From positions 775,678-839,677 of the forward strand of contig PCCY01000021.1 of the NCBI GenBank assembly GCA_002731875.1: 64,000 nucleotides of DNA, read 5' to 3'. This document shows positions 8,690 to 19,059 of the stretch, one piece after another (the first letter of the stretch is position 1; each line of letters opens with the position of its first letter). The position numbers and the translations under genes were made by a program. This DNA is from Roseobacter sp. GTDB taxonomy: Bacteria > Pseudomonadota > Alphaproteobacteria > Rhodobacterales > Rhodobacteraceae. The notes under the pieces were generated by a model, which worked only from the letters and a program-made list of their open reading frames with translations, searched no databases and was not told where the DNA came from.

Positions 8690-10027
8690 ATGAAGAAATT
8701 TGTGATGGCTGCGGTGGGAGGAACGCTGGCAGGCGTGATCGCCACCACCCAGATTGCAGGCCCCTTGCTGGCGCAGGAAACGGCAAAGACCGGAAACGTT
8801 TACGAACAACTGGATCTGTTCGGAGACATTTTTGAACGAATCCGCGCCCAATACGTCGAAGAGGTCGACACCGAAGAACTGATCGAAGCCGCCATTAACG
8901 GAATGTTGACGTCTCTTGATCCGCACTCGAGCTATCTGTCGCCCAAAGACGCGCTGAAGATGCGGGATCAGACCAGAGGCGAATTCGGCGGATTGGGGAT
9001 CGAGGTCACCCAGGAAGAAGGCTTTGTAAAAGTTGTGTCGCCAATTGACGGCACACCCGCCGCAGAGGCCGGTATTGAGGCGGGCGATTTCATCACCCAC
9101 GTCAACGGAGAAAGTCTGCTGGGGCTGACCCTGGACGACGCGGTGGAATTGATGCGTGGCCCGGTCGGGTCCGAAATCGTCATTACCGTGGTCCGGGAAG
9201 GCGAAACCGAACCATTCGATGTGACGTTGACCCGTGACACGATCCAACTGACAGCCGTACGCGCCAGAACGGTCGGCAACGCCGTCGTGATGCGGGTAAC
9301 CACGTTTAACGAACAAACCTACCCCAAGCTGAAAGAAGGCCTGGAAGAGCAGATCAAGGCAGCGGGTGGCATTGATAACATCAGCGGCATCGTGGTCGAT
9401 TTGCGCAACAATCCCGGCGGTTTGCTGAATCAGGCGATCGCAGTTTCAGATGCATTCCTTGAGAGCGGTGAAATTGTAAGCACGCGCGGTCGGGATGCGG
9501 CGGAAGGCGACCGCACAAATGCCACCCCTGGCGATTTGGCGCAGGGCAAGCCGATCGTTGTCTTGATCAATGGCGGTTCCGCTTCGGCATCCGAGATTGT
9601 CGCGGGCGCGCTTCAGGATCATCGTCGGGCGATCATCGTCGGCACCAAGAGCTTTGGCAAAGGATCTGTCCAGACCATCATGCCTCTGCGCGGTGAAGGC
9701 GCCATGCGGCTTACCACGGCGCGTTATTACACGCCGTCGGGACGGTCGATACAGGCTTTGGGCGTATCCCCCGACATCATCGTGGCCCAGCCTCCGGCGA
9801 AACCGGCCAGCACCGAGGACGAACAGTCTAAATCTCGTCCACTGCGTTCCGAGGCCGATCTGCGTGGCAGTCTGAACAACGACAGTCTGACGGATGATCA
9901 AGTCGACCAGATCATGGAAGACCGCGCAAAGGCAGAAGAAGCGGCCAAGCTGCGCGAAGAAGACTACCAGCTGGCCTATGCCATCGACATTCTCAAGGGT
10001 TTGTCAGCGCTAGGCCCAAAAGAATAA
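8690..10027 (+). CDS. ctpA: S41 family C-terminal processing peptidase
   Basis: A 445-residue periplasmic protease. Signal peptide (MKKFVMAAVGGTLAGVIATT and following), the SLDPHSSYL region, a PDZ domain at about 85-170 (GGLGIEV, GIEAGDFITHVNG), and the S41 catalytic core with the serine motif GSASASEI at about 296-303 and the lysine motif KSFGKGSVQT. It trims or degrades exported proteins by their C-termini. I chose the ATG at 8690, preceded by AAGGATGG; an ATG at 8678 lies four codons earlier. Last gene of the gpmI operon, followed by a terminator. Confidence 0.95.
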   Translation: MKKFVMAAVGGTLAGVIATTQIAGPLLAQETAKTGNVYEQLDLFGDIFERIRAQYVEEVDTEELIEAAINGMLTSLDPHSSYLSPKDALKMRDQTRGEFGGLGIEVTQEEGFVKVVSPIDGTPAAEAGIEAGDFITHVNGESLLGLTLDDAVELMRGPVGSEIVITVVREGETEPFDVTLTRDTIQLTAVRARTVGNAVVMRVTTFNEQTYPKLKEGLEEQIKAAGGIDNISGIVVDLRNNPGGLLNQAIAVSDAFLESGEIVSTRGRDAAEGDRTNATPGDLAQGKPIVVLINGGSASASEIVAGALQDHRRAIIVGTKSFGKGSVQTIMPLRGEGAMRLTTARYYTPSGRSIQALGVSPDIIVAQPPAKPASTEDEQSKSRPLRSEADLRGSLNNDSLTDDQVDQIMEDRAKAEEAAKLREEDYQLAYAIDILKGLSALGPKE

Positions 10028-10055
10028 CGGGCAACCATTTGTTCGGAATGTCAGA

Positions 10056-10084
10056 AAGCCGGCCCAGTATCAGGGCCGGCTTTT
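10056..10084. terminator. Rho-independent terminator after ctpA
   Basis: A perfect 10-bp stem (AAGCCGGCCC at 10056-10065 and its complement at 10073-10082) with a 7-base loop, followed by T residues. It sits between the convergent ctpA and ktrB genes. The arms begin with A and end with T, so it may work in both directions. Confidence 0.9.
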
Positions 10085-10106
10085 GCTTGGGTACCATAGC
10101 CTGTGG

Positions 10107-11450
10107 TTAACCGAGATAGATCTTGCCGTCGGGATAGCGTACGCGCGGAACCGATTGGGTCGCCAGAAAAAAGCCGATCGTCAGGGGGCCTACGCGCCCC
10201 AAAAACATCATCAGCATGATGACCGATCTACCTGTCAGGTCAAGATCGGCAGTTGCCCCCCGCGAAAGACCGACGGTGCCGAACGCCGACGTTACTTCGA
10301 AGGCAAGATCGAGAAACTCTCCATCGTGGCTTATGGACGTGACAAAAATTCCTGTCAGCACCAGCAGAATGCTGATTGTCGTCAAAGCCATCACCTTGAA
10401 AACCTCATCAGACCCCATTGACCTTCCGAAAGCATGTAGGCTGGTGCTGCGACGGAAAAACGCGATGGTCGCGAGGATCAGGACAATAAGGGTAGTTACC
10501 TTGATCCCGCCCGCCGTCGAGGTGCTGCCCCCGCCCACCAACATCAGGGTCATGGTCATCAGTGCCGTGCTTTCATGAACATCGGCGTAGTCGATTGTAT
10601 TGAACCCGGCGGTTCTGGGGGACACGGCTTGAAACCAGCTTGCCCATATCTTGCTGGGGGTGGTTCCCAAATGGCCCAACGTTGATGGGTTGTGCCATTC
10701 CAGCACTGCAAACATCATCCAGCCGAACAATATCAGTACAACCGTACCCGCAAGCATGAGTTTGCTGTGAAGGCTTAACCCATGCCAACTACGCTTTTCC
10801 CATACGTCGGCCAGAACGATAAACCCAAGACCGCCAAGTATGAACAATGCCGGTATGACCAGGTTGACGATGGGGTCGCCGACCCAATTGGTCAGGTTGT
10901 CCGGGAACAGGGAAAACCCTGCGTTATTGAATGCGGAAACACTGTGGAAGATTGCCTGCCATATGCCGCGGCTCCAGCCCATTTCCGGTACGAAAACAAA
11001 GCAGAGAAACAGGGCACCGACGGCTTCGGCAATAAAGGCGATCTTTAGAATCGCCTGCACCAACGACGTCAGGTTATAAAAGCTCGATTGGTTCAGGTCT
11101 TCACGAAGGATAATTCTTTGAGGCATGCCCAGCGGGATGCCGAGGGCTGACAAAAGCAGAACGGCGAAGGTCATCAACCCCAGTCCACCCATCTGGATCA
11201 GCACCACGATGACCAGTTGGCCGAAAAAGTTGAATGTGCTGCCGACATCCACGACCGACAGTCCGGTCACCGTGACCGCCGAAGTCGAGGTGAACAGTGC
11301 ATCCGCCAAGGTAATGCCGGCCTTGTTCGCCAACGGTGACCACAGCACCAGTGCGCCGACCACGATCAGTGTGAAATAAATCAGGACGAGTACCGCAGGC
11401 GGTGGCAACCGCCACCACTTTTGACCGGGGTTGCGATAGATGGCTTTCAA
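10107..11450 (-). CDS. ktrB: KtrB/TrkH-type potassium channel subunit, TTG start
   Basis: A 447-residue membrane protein of the TrkH/KtrB superfamily, with four M1-P-M2 repeats. Selectivity-filter-like segments include TSTSAVTVTGLSVVD, HSVSAFNNAGFSLF, SPRTAGFNTID and SAFGTVGLSRG, each with the conserved glycine. It forms the ion-conducting part of a sodium- or ATP-regulated potassium uptake system. The first codon is TTG at 11450, overlapping the ktrA stop as TTGA. Length and the single-RCK partner favour Ktr over the longer Trk type. Confidence 0.93.
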   Translation of the reverse strand: MKAIYRNPGQKWWRLPPPAVLVLIYFTLIVVGALVLWSPLANKAGITLADALFTSTSAVTVTGLSVVDVGSTFNFFGQLVIVVLIQMGGLGLMTFAVLLLSALGIPLGMPQRIILREDLNQSSFYNLTSLVQAILKIAFIAEAVGALFLCFVFVPEMGWSRGIWQAIFHSVSAFNNAGFSLFPDNLTNWVGDPIVNLVIPALFILGGLGFIVLADVWEKRSWHGLSLHSKLMLAGTVVLILFGWMMFAVLEWHNPSTLGHLGTTPSKIWASWFQAVSPRTAGFNTIDYADVHESTALMTMTLMLVGGGSTSTAGGIKVTTLIVLILATIAFFRRSTSLHAFGRSMGSDEVFKVMALTTISILLVLTGIFVTSISHDGEFLDLAFEVTSAFGTVGLSRGATADLDLTGRSVIMLMMFLGRVGPLTIGFFLATQSVPRVRYPDGKIYLG

Positions 11451-12109
11451 AGGCTTGCCGCGAAATTGCGCAGGTCGGTCCGCTGGCCAAGGAGGATCAG
11501 CAGATCATCGCGCTGCAAGGTGCAGTCCTGACCATCGCGTCCGATATATTCGGTGCCACGCATCACGCCGATGCAACGCAGATTGAACTTGCTGGAGTGG
11601 GTCAGTGTCTCAAGTCTCTTGCCTTCCAACGATTCCGGAATGCGAAAATTGACCACGTGATAGCCGTTCCCCAAGCTAACATAGTCGCGCACCAACGGGT
11701 TGTGGATGACCTGAGCGATGTGTTGGCCAACCTCCACCTCGGGGTGGATAACGCGGTCTACACCAAGCTTGCTTAGAATACGGTGATGGGTCTTGGTTTT
11801 CGCCTTGGCCCAGATTGTTTCGACGCCCAGCAGTTTCAAGTTGATGGCAGACAGGATGCTTGACTCAAGATCCGACCCCATCGCAACCAGAGCCATGGAA
11901 CAGTCACCTAAGCCGGCCTCGCGCAGCGCGGCGTCATCACGGGCGTCTACAATTACGGCCTGACTAAGCTTTTCCACGTGGTTGCTGACGCGCTGTTCGT
12001 TCAGGTCCACACCAATCACGTAGTTGCCAAAGCGTTGCAGCTCGGTTGCGACGGTGGAGCCGAAGTTTCCCAGCCCGATCACGCCTATGGTACGTCGCTT
12101 CGCCGCCAT
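11447..12109 (-). CDS. ktrA: KtrA-type potassium uptake regulatory subunit
   Basis: A 220-residue cytoplasmic RCK protein. The N-terminal Rossmann motif GVIGLGNFGSTVA binds nucleotide, and the acidic end of the second strand is VIGVDLNEQ; a TrkA-C domain follows from about residue 140. It gates KtrB in response to nucleotides. The ATG at 12109 has AGGAG six bases upstream, so the seven-residue extension is rejected. The stop overlaps the ktrB TTG by four bases, giving equal, coupled expression of the two subunits. Confidence 0.94.
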   Translation of the reverse strand: MAAKRRTIGVIGLGNFGSTVATELQRFGNYVIGVDLNEQRVSNHVEKLSQAVIVDARDDAALREAGLGDCSMALVAMGSDLESSILSAINLKLLGVETIWAKAKTKTHHRILSKLGVDRVIHPEVEVGQHIAQVIHNPLVRDYVSLGNGYHVVNFRIPESLEGKRLETLTHSSKFNLRCIGVMRGTEYIGRDGQDCTLQRDDLLILLGQRTDLRNFAASL

Positions 12110-12188
12110 CAGGTACTCCTCATTCACCATTCACATGTCTTAACCGGTGAATATATCGTGTCATCGGGCGGAACAAGGTGCAGTAATT

Positions 12189-12560
12189 TCAGCGGGTTTC
12201 GACACAGTGGCGACGGAACGCCCGCTTTAGCATGTCGAGTTCCGCTCGAAGCAAGTCCATTTCGTTACGCAAGTCCACACTTGATACGTCATCACCAATC
12301 AAGACCACATTCCCGAGCTTCCTTTCGGACTTTCGGTCTATCACAAGAATTGTCTGGATGCCGTCGGCTATGGCTGCCGCTGGCACGGGTATCGATAAGA
12401 CCCAGTGGTTCGCCGCCTCGTTGTGCACCAATTTTACGTCTGCAAGTTCGGTATTTGCATGGGTGACAGACAGCTCAGGTTTCACATCGCCTGCATCTGT
12501 GATGATCCCTTGCCACACGCCCTCAAGCATCCGGGTTTTGGTCAGTTTTAAAGAGGTCAT
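12189..12560 (-). CDS. Conserved roseobacter protein of unknown function
   Basis: A 123-residue soluble protein without signal peptide or membrane segment. The first 90 residues look like a beta-rich domain (VWQGIITDAG, HWVLSIPVPAAAIADG, TILVIDRKSERKLG); the end is a predicted helix, EMDLLRAELDMLKRAFRRHC. I recognise the C-terminal helix as a feature of a family common in Rhodobacteraceae but know no function. AGGA lies upstream of the ATG. It is ten bases downstream of the DUF6478 gene, so the two probably share an mRNA. Confidence 0.75.
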   Translation of the reverse strand: MTSLKLTKTRMLEGVWQGIITDAGDVKPELSVTHANTELADVKLVHNEAANHWVLSIPVPAAAIADGIQTILVIDRKSERKLGNVVLIGDDVSSVDLRNEMDLLRAELDMLKRAFRRHCVETR

Positions 12561-12570
12561 CCGGTGTATC

Positions 12571-13344
12571 CTAAAGCTTCGCGCGGGGGGAACGGGAAAA
12601 TGTCAGATCGCGCAGTATTATCTCGTTCATTTCGGGCCCCTCGAATATCAGGTCAATCCAAGCTTTCTCAACGCGCTTTTCGTTAAGGTTGGTATAGGCC
12701 AGATCGAATTCGACTGTGATATCCTTTTGATCCAAAGGTAATTCACGAACGATTTGTTCGGTGTTCGGGCCGTGTCGGATGTTCAGCCGGGCAAATATTT
12801 CGATCGGTTGTTCTGTTTCGATGATCGCATCAAGGCGCAGCAAATGAGACTTGGCAAGGCCTTCCGTGCAGTCTTCGGGAAGTTCCAGCACCAGGGAAAG
12901 GAACGTCCCGTCGAAACGGTATACCTCCAACCGCAAACCGTATGGGGCCAGATCCGCTTCGCGAAGGTTACGAAGCTGTCTTACCCCCATCTCCGAGAGG
13001 GTGCAGTCATGAAACAATGTCAATTCATCGCCGATGGCGGATTTGGAAATGGCGGAGGCAATTCCCGGTTTCGGTAATGGTCCGCGCCAGATTTGCGGAC
13101 GCCAGAGCCAATCGGCGTTGTGAGGTTTGAAAAATTTATCCGACCCAACTAGAGGTTTTGCCAAGCGGTATTCAGCAACATGTATCAGATGATCCAGATA
13201 ACCCTTGAGCTTTCTGGCACGCCGAGATTGTTTTTGGAGAGTGACAAGATCGACAGTTTTTGCCCGCTCGGCTTTGTCTGCCCATCTGCGCATGATCCGC
13301 GCAGACAGTGCCCTGTCGAAAAGCCGAGTATCAAATTTAGCCAT
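12571..13344 (-). CDS. DUF6478-like protein
   Basis: A 257-residue soluble protein typical of Rhodobacteraceae. It starts with a basic helical segment (LSARIMRRWADKAERAKTVDL, shortened here) and contains the family blocks WLWRPQIWRGPL, TLFHDCTLSEMGVRQLRN and LVLELPEDC. The C-terminal half is beta-rich and may bind carbohydrate or protein; function unknown. Several in-frame starts exist; ATG 13344 gives the family-like MAKFDTRLFDRAL beginning, with only a weak AGG upstream. ATG 13359 is the alternative. The longer frame to 13611 overlaps the next gene and is rejected. Confidence 0.75.
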   Translation of the reverse strand: MAKFDTRLFDRALSARIMRRWADKAERAKTVDLVTLQKQSRRARKLKGYLDHLIHVAEYRLAKPLVGSDKFFKPHNADWLWRPQIWRGPLPKPGIASAISKSAIGDELTLFHDCTLSEMGVRQLRNLREADLAPYGLRLEVYRFDGTFLSLVLELPEDCTEGLAKSHLLRLDAIIETEQPIEIFARLNIRHGPNTEQIVRELPLDQKDITVEFDLAYTNLNEKRVEKAWIDLIFEGPEMNEIILRDLTFSRSPRAKL

Positions 13345-13442
13345 AGCTGCCTGCTGCATGGGGTTGATCAGAGGATCGTTTTCAACAACCCTAGCTGCTG
13401 AGAGATTTTGGTTCAAACAAATTGGGTGGACAGTCGAAAGCG

Positions 13443-14057
13443 TTAGCGCCGCGTAGTGACCAGGGTTTTCGGTTCTGGGGTTGCCGCTATGCTGCGTTCG
13501 ACAAGTTGCAGCAACACCGCACGGCCGGTAGCGGTGACGACTTGACCATTTTGGGGGCCATAAACTGCAATGCCCGCTATCTGGGATCCGATACGCACGA
13601 TCGCCCGCCACTGAAAGGCCGATAGTCCTTCTATGGGTACGCGGCCTTGTGCCCTGAACACGACCTGATCATCTGATTGTTGGACGTTGCTCAGTTTTTG
13701 CAGCGCCGCTGCACCCGCAATCTGCTTGGCACTGGGCAAGGGCCCGGTCTGCGCGTTCGTCAGGCTGACGGTAATCAAGCCAAGAGGGGCCCCGCCAGCC
13801 GCCGATGGAACGCCAAGACCGTCACAGCGGGCCATCACAGCGAACCGAGGTTCGAGGCTGGACCGGTCAATGCAAAAGCCGGAGGGTGCCACCAGAACGA
13901 CGCCATCCGCCATACGTGCCCGTGAAACCGGAGCCGCTGTTTCACCCGCTGCGCGAGACCCAGTCGCCCCTGGCCCGAAGCCCTGACCCGCTTCGCAGGC
14001 GACGAGGGTCAACAGGCCAAAAGCGACAAGCGGACCTTTAAAGGTCCATGTAGTCAT
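13443..14057 (-). CDS. Putative lipoprotein downstream of ilvD
   Basis: A 204-residue exported protein. The N-terminus has a lipobox, LLTLVAC, placing the lipidated cysteine at residue 21, so it is probably anchored to a membrane. The mature part contains two cysteines (SGFCIDRSS and MARCDGLG) that could form a disulfide. No enzyme motif is seen. Its start overlaps the end of ilvD by 20 bases, an order I know from other roseobacters. Function unknown. Confidence 0.75.
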   Translation of the reverse strand: MTTWTFKGPLVAFGLLTLVACEAGQGFGPGATGSRAAGETAAPVSRARMADGVVLVAPSGFCIDRSSLEPRFAVMARCDGLGVPSAAGGAPLGLITVSLTNAQTGPLPSAKQIAGAAALQKLSNVQQSDDQVVFRAQGRVPIEGLSAFQWRAIVRIGSQIAGIAVYGPQNGQVVTATGRAVLLQLVERSIAATPEPKTLVTTRR

Positions 14058-15804
14058 GGGTTTCAGCCTTACCTCCAGGATGGGTCACCGCACCCAGATA
14101 TGTTGGCCCAACAAGCTGAGCGTATTTCCACAAGGCACCGCTTTGATAGTTTGTGGCTCGAGGACCGGGCCAGGCTTCTTTGCGCTTGGCCATTTCCTCG
14201 TCGCTGACATCGACCGAAATTGATCCAGTCATCGCGTTCAGCGTGATCATGTCGCCCTCTTTCAGCAATGCGATCGGGCCGCCGTATGCAGCCTCTGGTC
14301 CGACGTGACCGACGCAGAACCCACGGGTCGCCCCAGAAAAGCGCCCGTCGGTGATCAGTGCCACTTTCTTGCCCATCCCCTGGCCAGACAGGGCCGCGGT
14401 TGTGGCCAGCATTTCGCGCATGCCGGGCCCGCCGGCAGGCCCTTCGTTACGGATAACAAATACATCGCCTTCTTTGTAGGCGCGGTTCTGCACTGCTTCA
14501 AACGCGTCCTGTTCGCATTCAAAAATCAAGGCGGGGCCGGTGAAAACGATGTCGTCCTCGGACATGCCGGCGATTTTCACGATTGCGCCTTCGGGGGCAA
14601 GGTTGCCCTTGAGCCCAACGACGCCGCCTGTCTTGCTGATGGGGGTCGCGATCGAATGAATGACCTTGCCATCTGCTTCGCGTTCGATCATGTCCAGCTC
14701 TTCGCCGACAGAGCGTCCGGATGCGGTCATGCAGTCGGTGTGAATCAGGCCGGCTTTGCGCAGTTCCTTCATCACCACAGGCACGCCGCCTGCATCGTAC
14801 AGGTCTTTGGCCACATGCGACCCGCCGGGCTTCATATCGACAAAATAGGGGGTGTCGCGGAAGATTTCGCAGACATCATCAAGGAAGAAGTCGATGCCCG
14901 CCTCGTGTGCCATGGCGGGAAGGTGCAGGCCTGCATTGGTTGACCCACCGGTACAGGCAACGATCCGGGCGGCATTTTCAAAGGCCTGCCGGGTACAGAT
15001 ATCACGGGCACGGATGTTCTTTTCGATCAGGTTCATAACCGCTTCGCCAGAGGCAGCGGCGTATGCATCGCGCGACACATAAGGTGCCGGCATGCCGGAA
15101 GAGTTCATGAGCGCCAAACCGATTGCCTCTGACACGCAGGCCATCGTGTTTGCGGTAAACTGGCCCCCGCAGGCACCGGCGGTCGGGCAGGCGACGCGCT
15201 CGAGGATATCGAGCGCCGCTTGGGACATCGTGCCGTTTTGGTAGTTGCCCACGGCCTCGAACATGTCTTGTACCGTCAGGTCACGGTTGGCAAAATCCGC
15301 CGGGACATCAGCCCCTTCGGGCGCTTTGCCAGGCAGGATCGACCCGCCATAAAGGAAAACGGAAGGGACATTCAGGCGCAGCATCGCCATCATCATGCCA
15401 GGGAGCGACTTGTCACAGCCAGCAAGCCCCACGATCGCGTCATAGCAATGACCGCGCATGGTTAATTCAACAGTATCGGCAATCGCTTCGCGAGAAGCCA
15501 ACGAAGATCGCATGCCTTCGTGACCCATCGCGATCCCGTCCGTTACGGTGATCGTAGTGAATTCGCGGGGTGTACCTTGTTGCGCTTTCACACCCAATTT
15601 TACGGCCTGGGCCTGACGATTCAGCGAGATGTTGCAGGGCGCGGCTTCGTTCCAGCAGGTCGCGACGCCGACCAGCGGCTGGTGAATCTCTTCTTCGGTC
15701 ATGCCCATCGCGTAATAATACGACCGGTGCGGCGCGCGCTCTGGCCCCTCTGTAACATGACGACTTGGTAATTTGGATTTATCGAAACGGCTGTTGGTGG
15801 ACAT
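14038..15804 (-). CDS. ilvD: Dihydroxy-acid dehydratase
   Basis: A 588-residue dehydratase that converts dihydroxy acids to 2-keto acids in valine, leucine and isoleucine synthesis, using an iron-sulfur cluster and magnesium. Cluster cysteines are in [20 protein letters not shown] and [16 protein letters not shown]; the C-terminal [16 protein letters not shown] motif is also present. The ATG at 15804 follows a GGGAGG site; an extension to 15864 lacks one. Divergent from the ABC-like gene at 15958. Confidence 0.96.
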   Translation of the reverse strand: MSTNSRFDKSKLPSRHVTEGPERAPHRSYYYAMGMTEEEIHQPLVGVATCWNEAAPCNISLNRQAQAVKLGVKAQQGTPREFTTITVTDGIAMGHEGMRSSLASREAIADTVELTMRGHCYDAIVGLAGCDKSLPGMMMAMLRLNVPSVFLYGGSILPGKAPEGADVPADFANRDLTVQDMFEAVGNYQNGTMSQAALDILERVACPTAGACGGQFTANTMACVSEAIGLALMNSSGMPAPYVSRDAYAAASGEAVMNLIEKNIRARDICTRQAFENAARIVACTGGSTNAGLHLPAMAHEAGIDFFLDDVCEIFRDTPYFVDMKPGGSHVAKDLYDAGGVPVVMKELRKAGLIHTDCMTASGRSVGEELDMIEREADGKVIHSIATPISKTGGVVGLKGNLAPEGAIVKIAGMSEDDIVFTGPALIFECEQDAFEAVQNRAYKEGDVFVIRNEGPAGGPGMREMLATTAALSGQGMGKKVALITDGRFSGATRGFCVGHVGPEAAYGGPIALLKEGDMITLNAMTGSISVDVSDEEMAKRKEAWPGPRATNYQSGALWKYAQLVGPTYLGAVTHPGGKAETHDYMDL

Positions 15805-15957
15805 CAGAAAGCCTCCCTGAATGGACATTTCCATTGGAATAGCCACCCAGCCGTGCCGCTGCAAGGCTCAAGCGGCCAGTTGAATAGCTCAGCCCTTGCC
15901 ATTAGGTGTTTACGCAATATTAGGCACCGTGCCGTCCCTCAGCGAAAGCCGCGCCGC

Positions 15958-18900
15958 ATGGAGCGATCAATCTTTTCCTTTATTTGGAAGTATTCACGCC
16001 GCGACCAGCTTGTTCTACTGGCTTTCACGCTGATCACTTTTCCCTTTCTGTACGTGTCGCTCGAGTTACCCAAACGCATCATCAACGATGCCATCGGGGC
16101 CAAGAGCGACGCGATAGATATTTGGGGCATTCAGCTGAGCCAAGTGCAGTTTCTTCTGGTGTTGTGCTTTGCCTACCTTGGTGCGGTTCTTGCGCATGGT
16201 CTGTTGAAAATGCGCCTGAACACGATGAAGGGCGTATTGTCTGAACGTTTGCTAAGACGTTTCAGGTATATGCTTATCGCACGGATGATGCGGTTTCCGC
16301 GCAGCTATTTCGAAAATACCAGTCAGGGCGAATTGGTATCCATGGTCACCTCCGAGGCAGAACCGATGGGCGGGCTCATGGGGGATGCGGTCGCGCAACC
16401 GGTGTTTCAGGCCGGCCAGATGTTGATCATTCTGGTGTTTCTGTTTGTACAATCGCTTTGGTTCGGGTTGGCGGGTGTCGCGCTGATCCCGTTGCAGGCC
16501 TATCTGATCCCGATGCTGCAACGTCAGATTAACCTGCTCAACAAGGAACGGATCAAAGAAGTACGGTTGTTTTCGTCTGAAATCGGCGAAACGGCGGCGG
16601 GGATCAGCGATCTTCGTACCAATGGGGGTTGGCGGTACCGGCTGGCGACATTCACCGACCGGCTGGGCCGGTTGTTCGACATTCGGTTCCAGATTTACCA
16701 GAAAAAGTTCTTCATGAAGTTTCTCAACAACTTCATCACCCAACTTACCCCGTTTTTCTTTTATGCCGTGGGCGGTTATCTGGCCATCAAGGGGCAGATA
16801 ACAGTAGGTGCGCTGGTTGCGGCGCTTGCGGCCTATAAGGACCTGTCGAACCCCTGGAAAGAGCTGCTGACCTATTACAATCAGACGCAGGACATGGCTG
16901 TGCGATGGGAAGTCGTGGTGGAACGGTTTGCGCCCAGAGGCATGATCGCCCAGGAACTTATCGAAGGAGAACCGGTCGAAATTCCGCACTTGCGGGGCAC
17001 GATCAAGCTGGAACATATCTCGGTTCGCGGTACCGATGGCAGTGCGATTCTGGAGGATATCAACCTTGAGATACCCAAAGGGTCACGGGTGGCGATGAAG
17101 ATACCCAGCCAGACCGAACGTAACGCGATGGCCGAACTGCTTACCCGCGAGATATCTCCCAGCAGAGGTCGCGTCATGATCGCCGATCATGATTTGGCAG
17201 ATCTGCATCAGGCAGTCCTGGCGGCCCGCATCGGTTACGCACAGGGGGGGTCATACATGTTTCAGGGCAATGTCGGTGACAACCTGTTGATGCCTCTGCG
17301 CACCAGCCCCAAGACCGTGCTTTGGGACCCCCAGCGGATGGACCGCGATGCGATCGAGACATTAAGATCGGGCAACAGTCGTGACAGTACGAAAGCAGAT
17401 TGGCTGGATCCAGGCATCGCGGACTTGAACACCATCGAGGACATCAACGATTGGTGGTATGAACTGGTAAAGGCGATCGGCACAGAGGAAATCATGTTTC
17501 GCCGCATGGTGACCAATCCGATGGACCCGAACCAAAACCCAGAGCTGGCCGCGAACGTTGTTGCCTTGCGCGGCGAAGTTCATGAACGGCTTAAAGAACA
17601 GGGTCTAGACAAGGTAGTCTACCGATTTGACCCCGACCGGTTCAACCCGGCCTTGCCGCTTGGGGGTAATGTGATGTTCGCGGCCCCGGTTCGCAGTATC
17701 ACGCAAGCCGGTCTGGCGATGGAACGCGGGTTTCTGGCGATGCTGGTTGAACATGGGCTGGCCGAACAGGCCATTGCCATTTCACAGACACTTGTCGAAA
17801 CGTTGCACCATACATTTGGCAGGGATGGCACGGACCACCCCTTGTTCACGGCGCTTGGTATCGAAGAGGACCTGTACGAACAGCTTGTCGACATCGCCTC
17901 ACGCCGCCGCAACGAAGGCGACGCCGTGCTGAGCGAAGATGAATTTTCGCTACTGCTGACTATCCCGTTCGCGTTCACAGCCGAACAGATCGGTCCGGCT
18001 TTCCCCGAAAACTTCAAGCAAGAGATCCTGTCGATCCGCAAGAACAAGGGTGCCCTTATACGCGAAAAGGCCAGAGATCTTTTTACTCCGATCACGCCCG
18101 ACAAGTATCTGCCCCGCATGACCGTGCTGGAAAATGCGCTGTATGGCCGCATTTCGGCCGTCGCCGGATTGCAGGCCGATCTGGTGCTCGATGTGGTTTC
18201 GGACGTGTTCAAGTCGCACGGGCTGCATCAGGCGGTGGCGATCAATGCGCTAAACTTCCCGACGACCTTGGGCGGCACGAATATGCCCGCCTTGTTTCAG
18301 GAGCGCATGTCTTTTGCCCGAGCCGCGATAAAGCGCCCGGATGTGCTGATAATGAACCATTCGCTAGCGGGACATGATGCAGCGTCTTTGGGCAGGTTGC
18401 GTAATCAGTTGAGCGAACTGTTGCCGGAAATGACGCAAATCTATCTGGAAAGCCATTTTGACAGCCCCAGCGATTTTGACATGTCCATCGAGATCAGAGG
18501 AGGTCGCGTGGACGGTGTCGCACAGATCGATACGCCGAGCCGGGAAGACACCATTTCGGATGATCTAAGGCGCAAGCTGCGCATCATTGCGCGTAACGAG
18601 CTTTTCAATAATCTTGATCCGCGCAATCAGCGTTTGCTTGCCTTTGCCGCGCAGTGGATTTCGATCGAGAAGGGTGGTCAGATATTCGCCATGGGGCAAA
18701 GGCCGGATGCAGTTTATCTGTGCCTGTCAGGCAAGAGCGAACTCAATTGGGTAGATCCGAACGGGGCAAGCCATCACGTGTCTACTGTGGAAGCAGGCAG
18801 GTTGATCGGCGACCTTGCAGTGTTGATGAACGAACCGCGGCAATTTGACTTTATCGCAGTCGAAGACAGTAGCTTTTTGAGGATCGGGGCCGATCAGTTC

Positions 18901-19059
18901 CGGTCGGTCGTCGAAAATGACAAGGTTATTCTGCTAAGCCTGCTGCGCACGGTTTCCAGCCACCTGACCGGGGCCGCCGACTTGTTACGCACCGCGGGAA
19001 TAGACATCCCGCGCACCGGTGAGAATTTACCGGTACCACTTGGGGATAAACGCTCGTGA
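15958..19059 (+). CDS. Degenerate ABC exporter-like protein with cyclic nucleotide-binding domain
   Basis: A 1033-residue protein in three parts. Residues about 10-320 form a six-helix type I ABC exporter membrane domain. Residues about 345-840 align in outline with an ABC ATPase, but the key motifs are lost: the Walker A position (about 377-390) reads MKIPSQTERN without GKS/T, the signature position reads ALFQERMSFARA, and Walker B reads DVLIMNHS (795-802) with N and H for the usual D and E. A helical stretch of roughly 270 residues is inserted between the Q-loop region and the second half. Residues about 880-1005 form a CRP-like cNMP-binding domain. ATP hydrolysis seems unlikely. It is coupled to a CPBP protease. 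Function unknown. Confidence 0.88.
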   Translation: MERSIFSFIWKYSRRDQLVLLAFTLITFPFLYVSLELPKRIINDAIGAKSDAIDIWGIQLSQVQFLLVLCFAYLGAVLAHGLLKMRLNTMKGVLSERLLRRFRYMLIARMMRFPRSYFENTSQGELVSMVTSEAEPMGGLMGDAVAQPVFQAGQMLIILVFLFVQSLWFGLAGVALIPLQAYLIPMLQRQINLLNKERIKEVRLFSSEIGETAAGISDLRTNGGWRYRLATFTDRLGRLFDIRFQIYQKKFFMKFLNNFITQLTPFFFYAVGGYLAIKGQITVGALVAALAAYKDLSNPWKELLTYYNQTQDMAVRWEVVVERFAPRGMIAQELIEGEPVEIPHLRGTIKLEHISVRGTDGSAILEDINLEIPKGSRVAMKIPSQTERNAMAELLTREISPSRGRVMIADHDLADLHQAVLAARIGYAQGGSYMFQGNVGDNLLMPLRTSPKTVLWDPQRMDRDAIETLRSGNSRDSTKADWLDPGIADLNTIEDINDWWYELVKAIGTEEIMFRRMVTNPMDPNQNPELAANVVALRGEVHERLKEQGLDKVVYRFDPDRFNPALPLGGNVMFAAPVRSITQAGLAMERGFLAMLVEHGLAEQAIAISQTLVETLHHTFGRDGTDHPLFTALGIEEDLYEQLVDIASRRRNEGDAVLSEDEFSLLLTIPFAFTAEQIGPAFPENFKQEILSIRKNKGALIREKARDLFTPITPDKYLPRMTVLENALYGRISAVAGLQADLVLDVVSDVFKSHGLHQAVAINALNFPTTLGGTNMPALFQERMSFARAAIKRPDVLIMNHSLAGHDAASLGRLRNQLSELLPEMTQIYLESHFDSPSDFDMSIEIRGGRVDGVAQIDTPSREDTISDDLRRKLRIIARNELFNNLDPRNQRLLAFAAQWISIEKGGQIFAMGQRPDAVYLCLSGKSELNWVDPNGASHHVSTVEAGRLIGDLAVLMNEPRQFDFIAVEDSSFLRIGADQFRSVVENDKVILLSLLRTVSSHLTGAADLLRTAGIDIPRTGENLPVPLGDKRS

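Noticed and set aside
12571-13611. A longer DUF6478-like protein beginning at 13611
   Set aside because: The extra 89 residues overlap the lipoprotein gene in another frame and do not resemble the family N-terminus.
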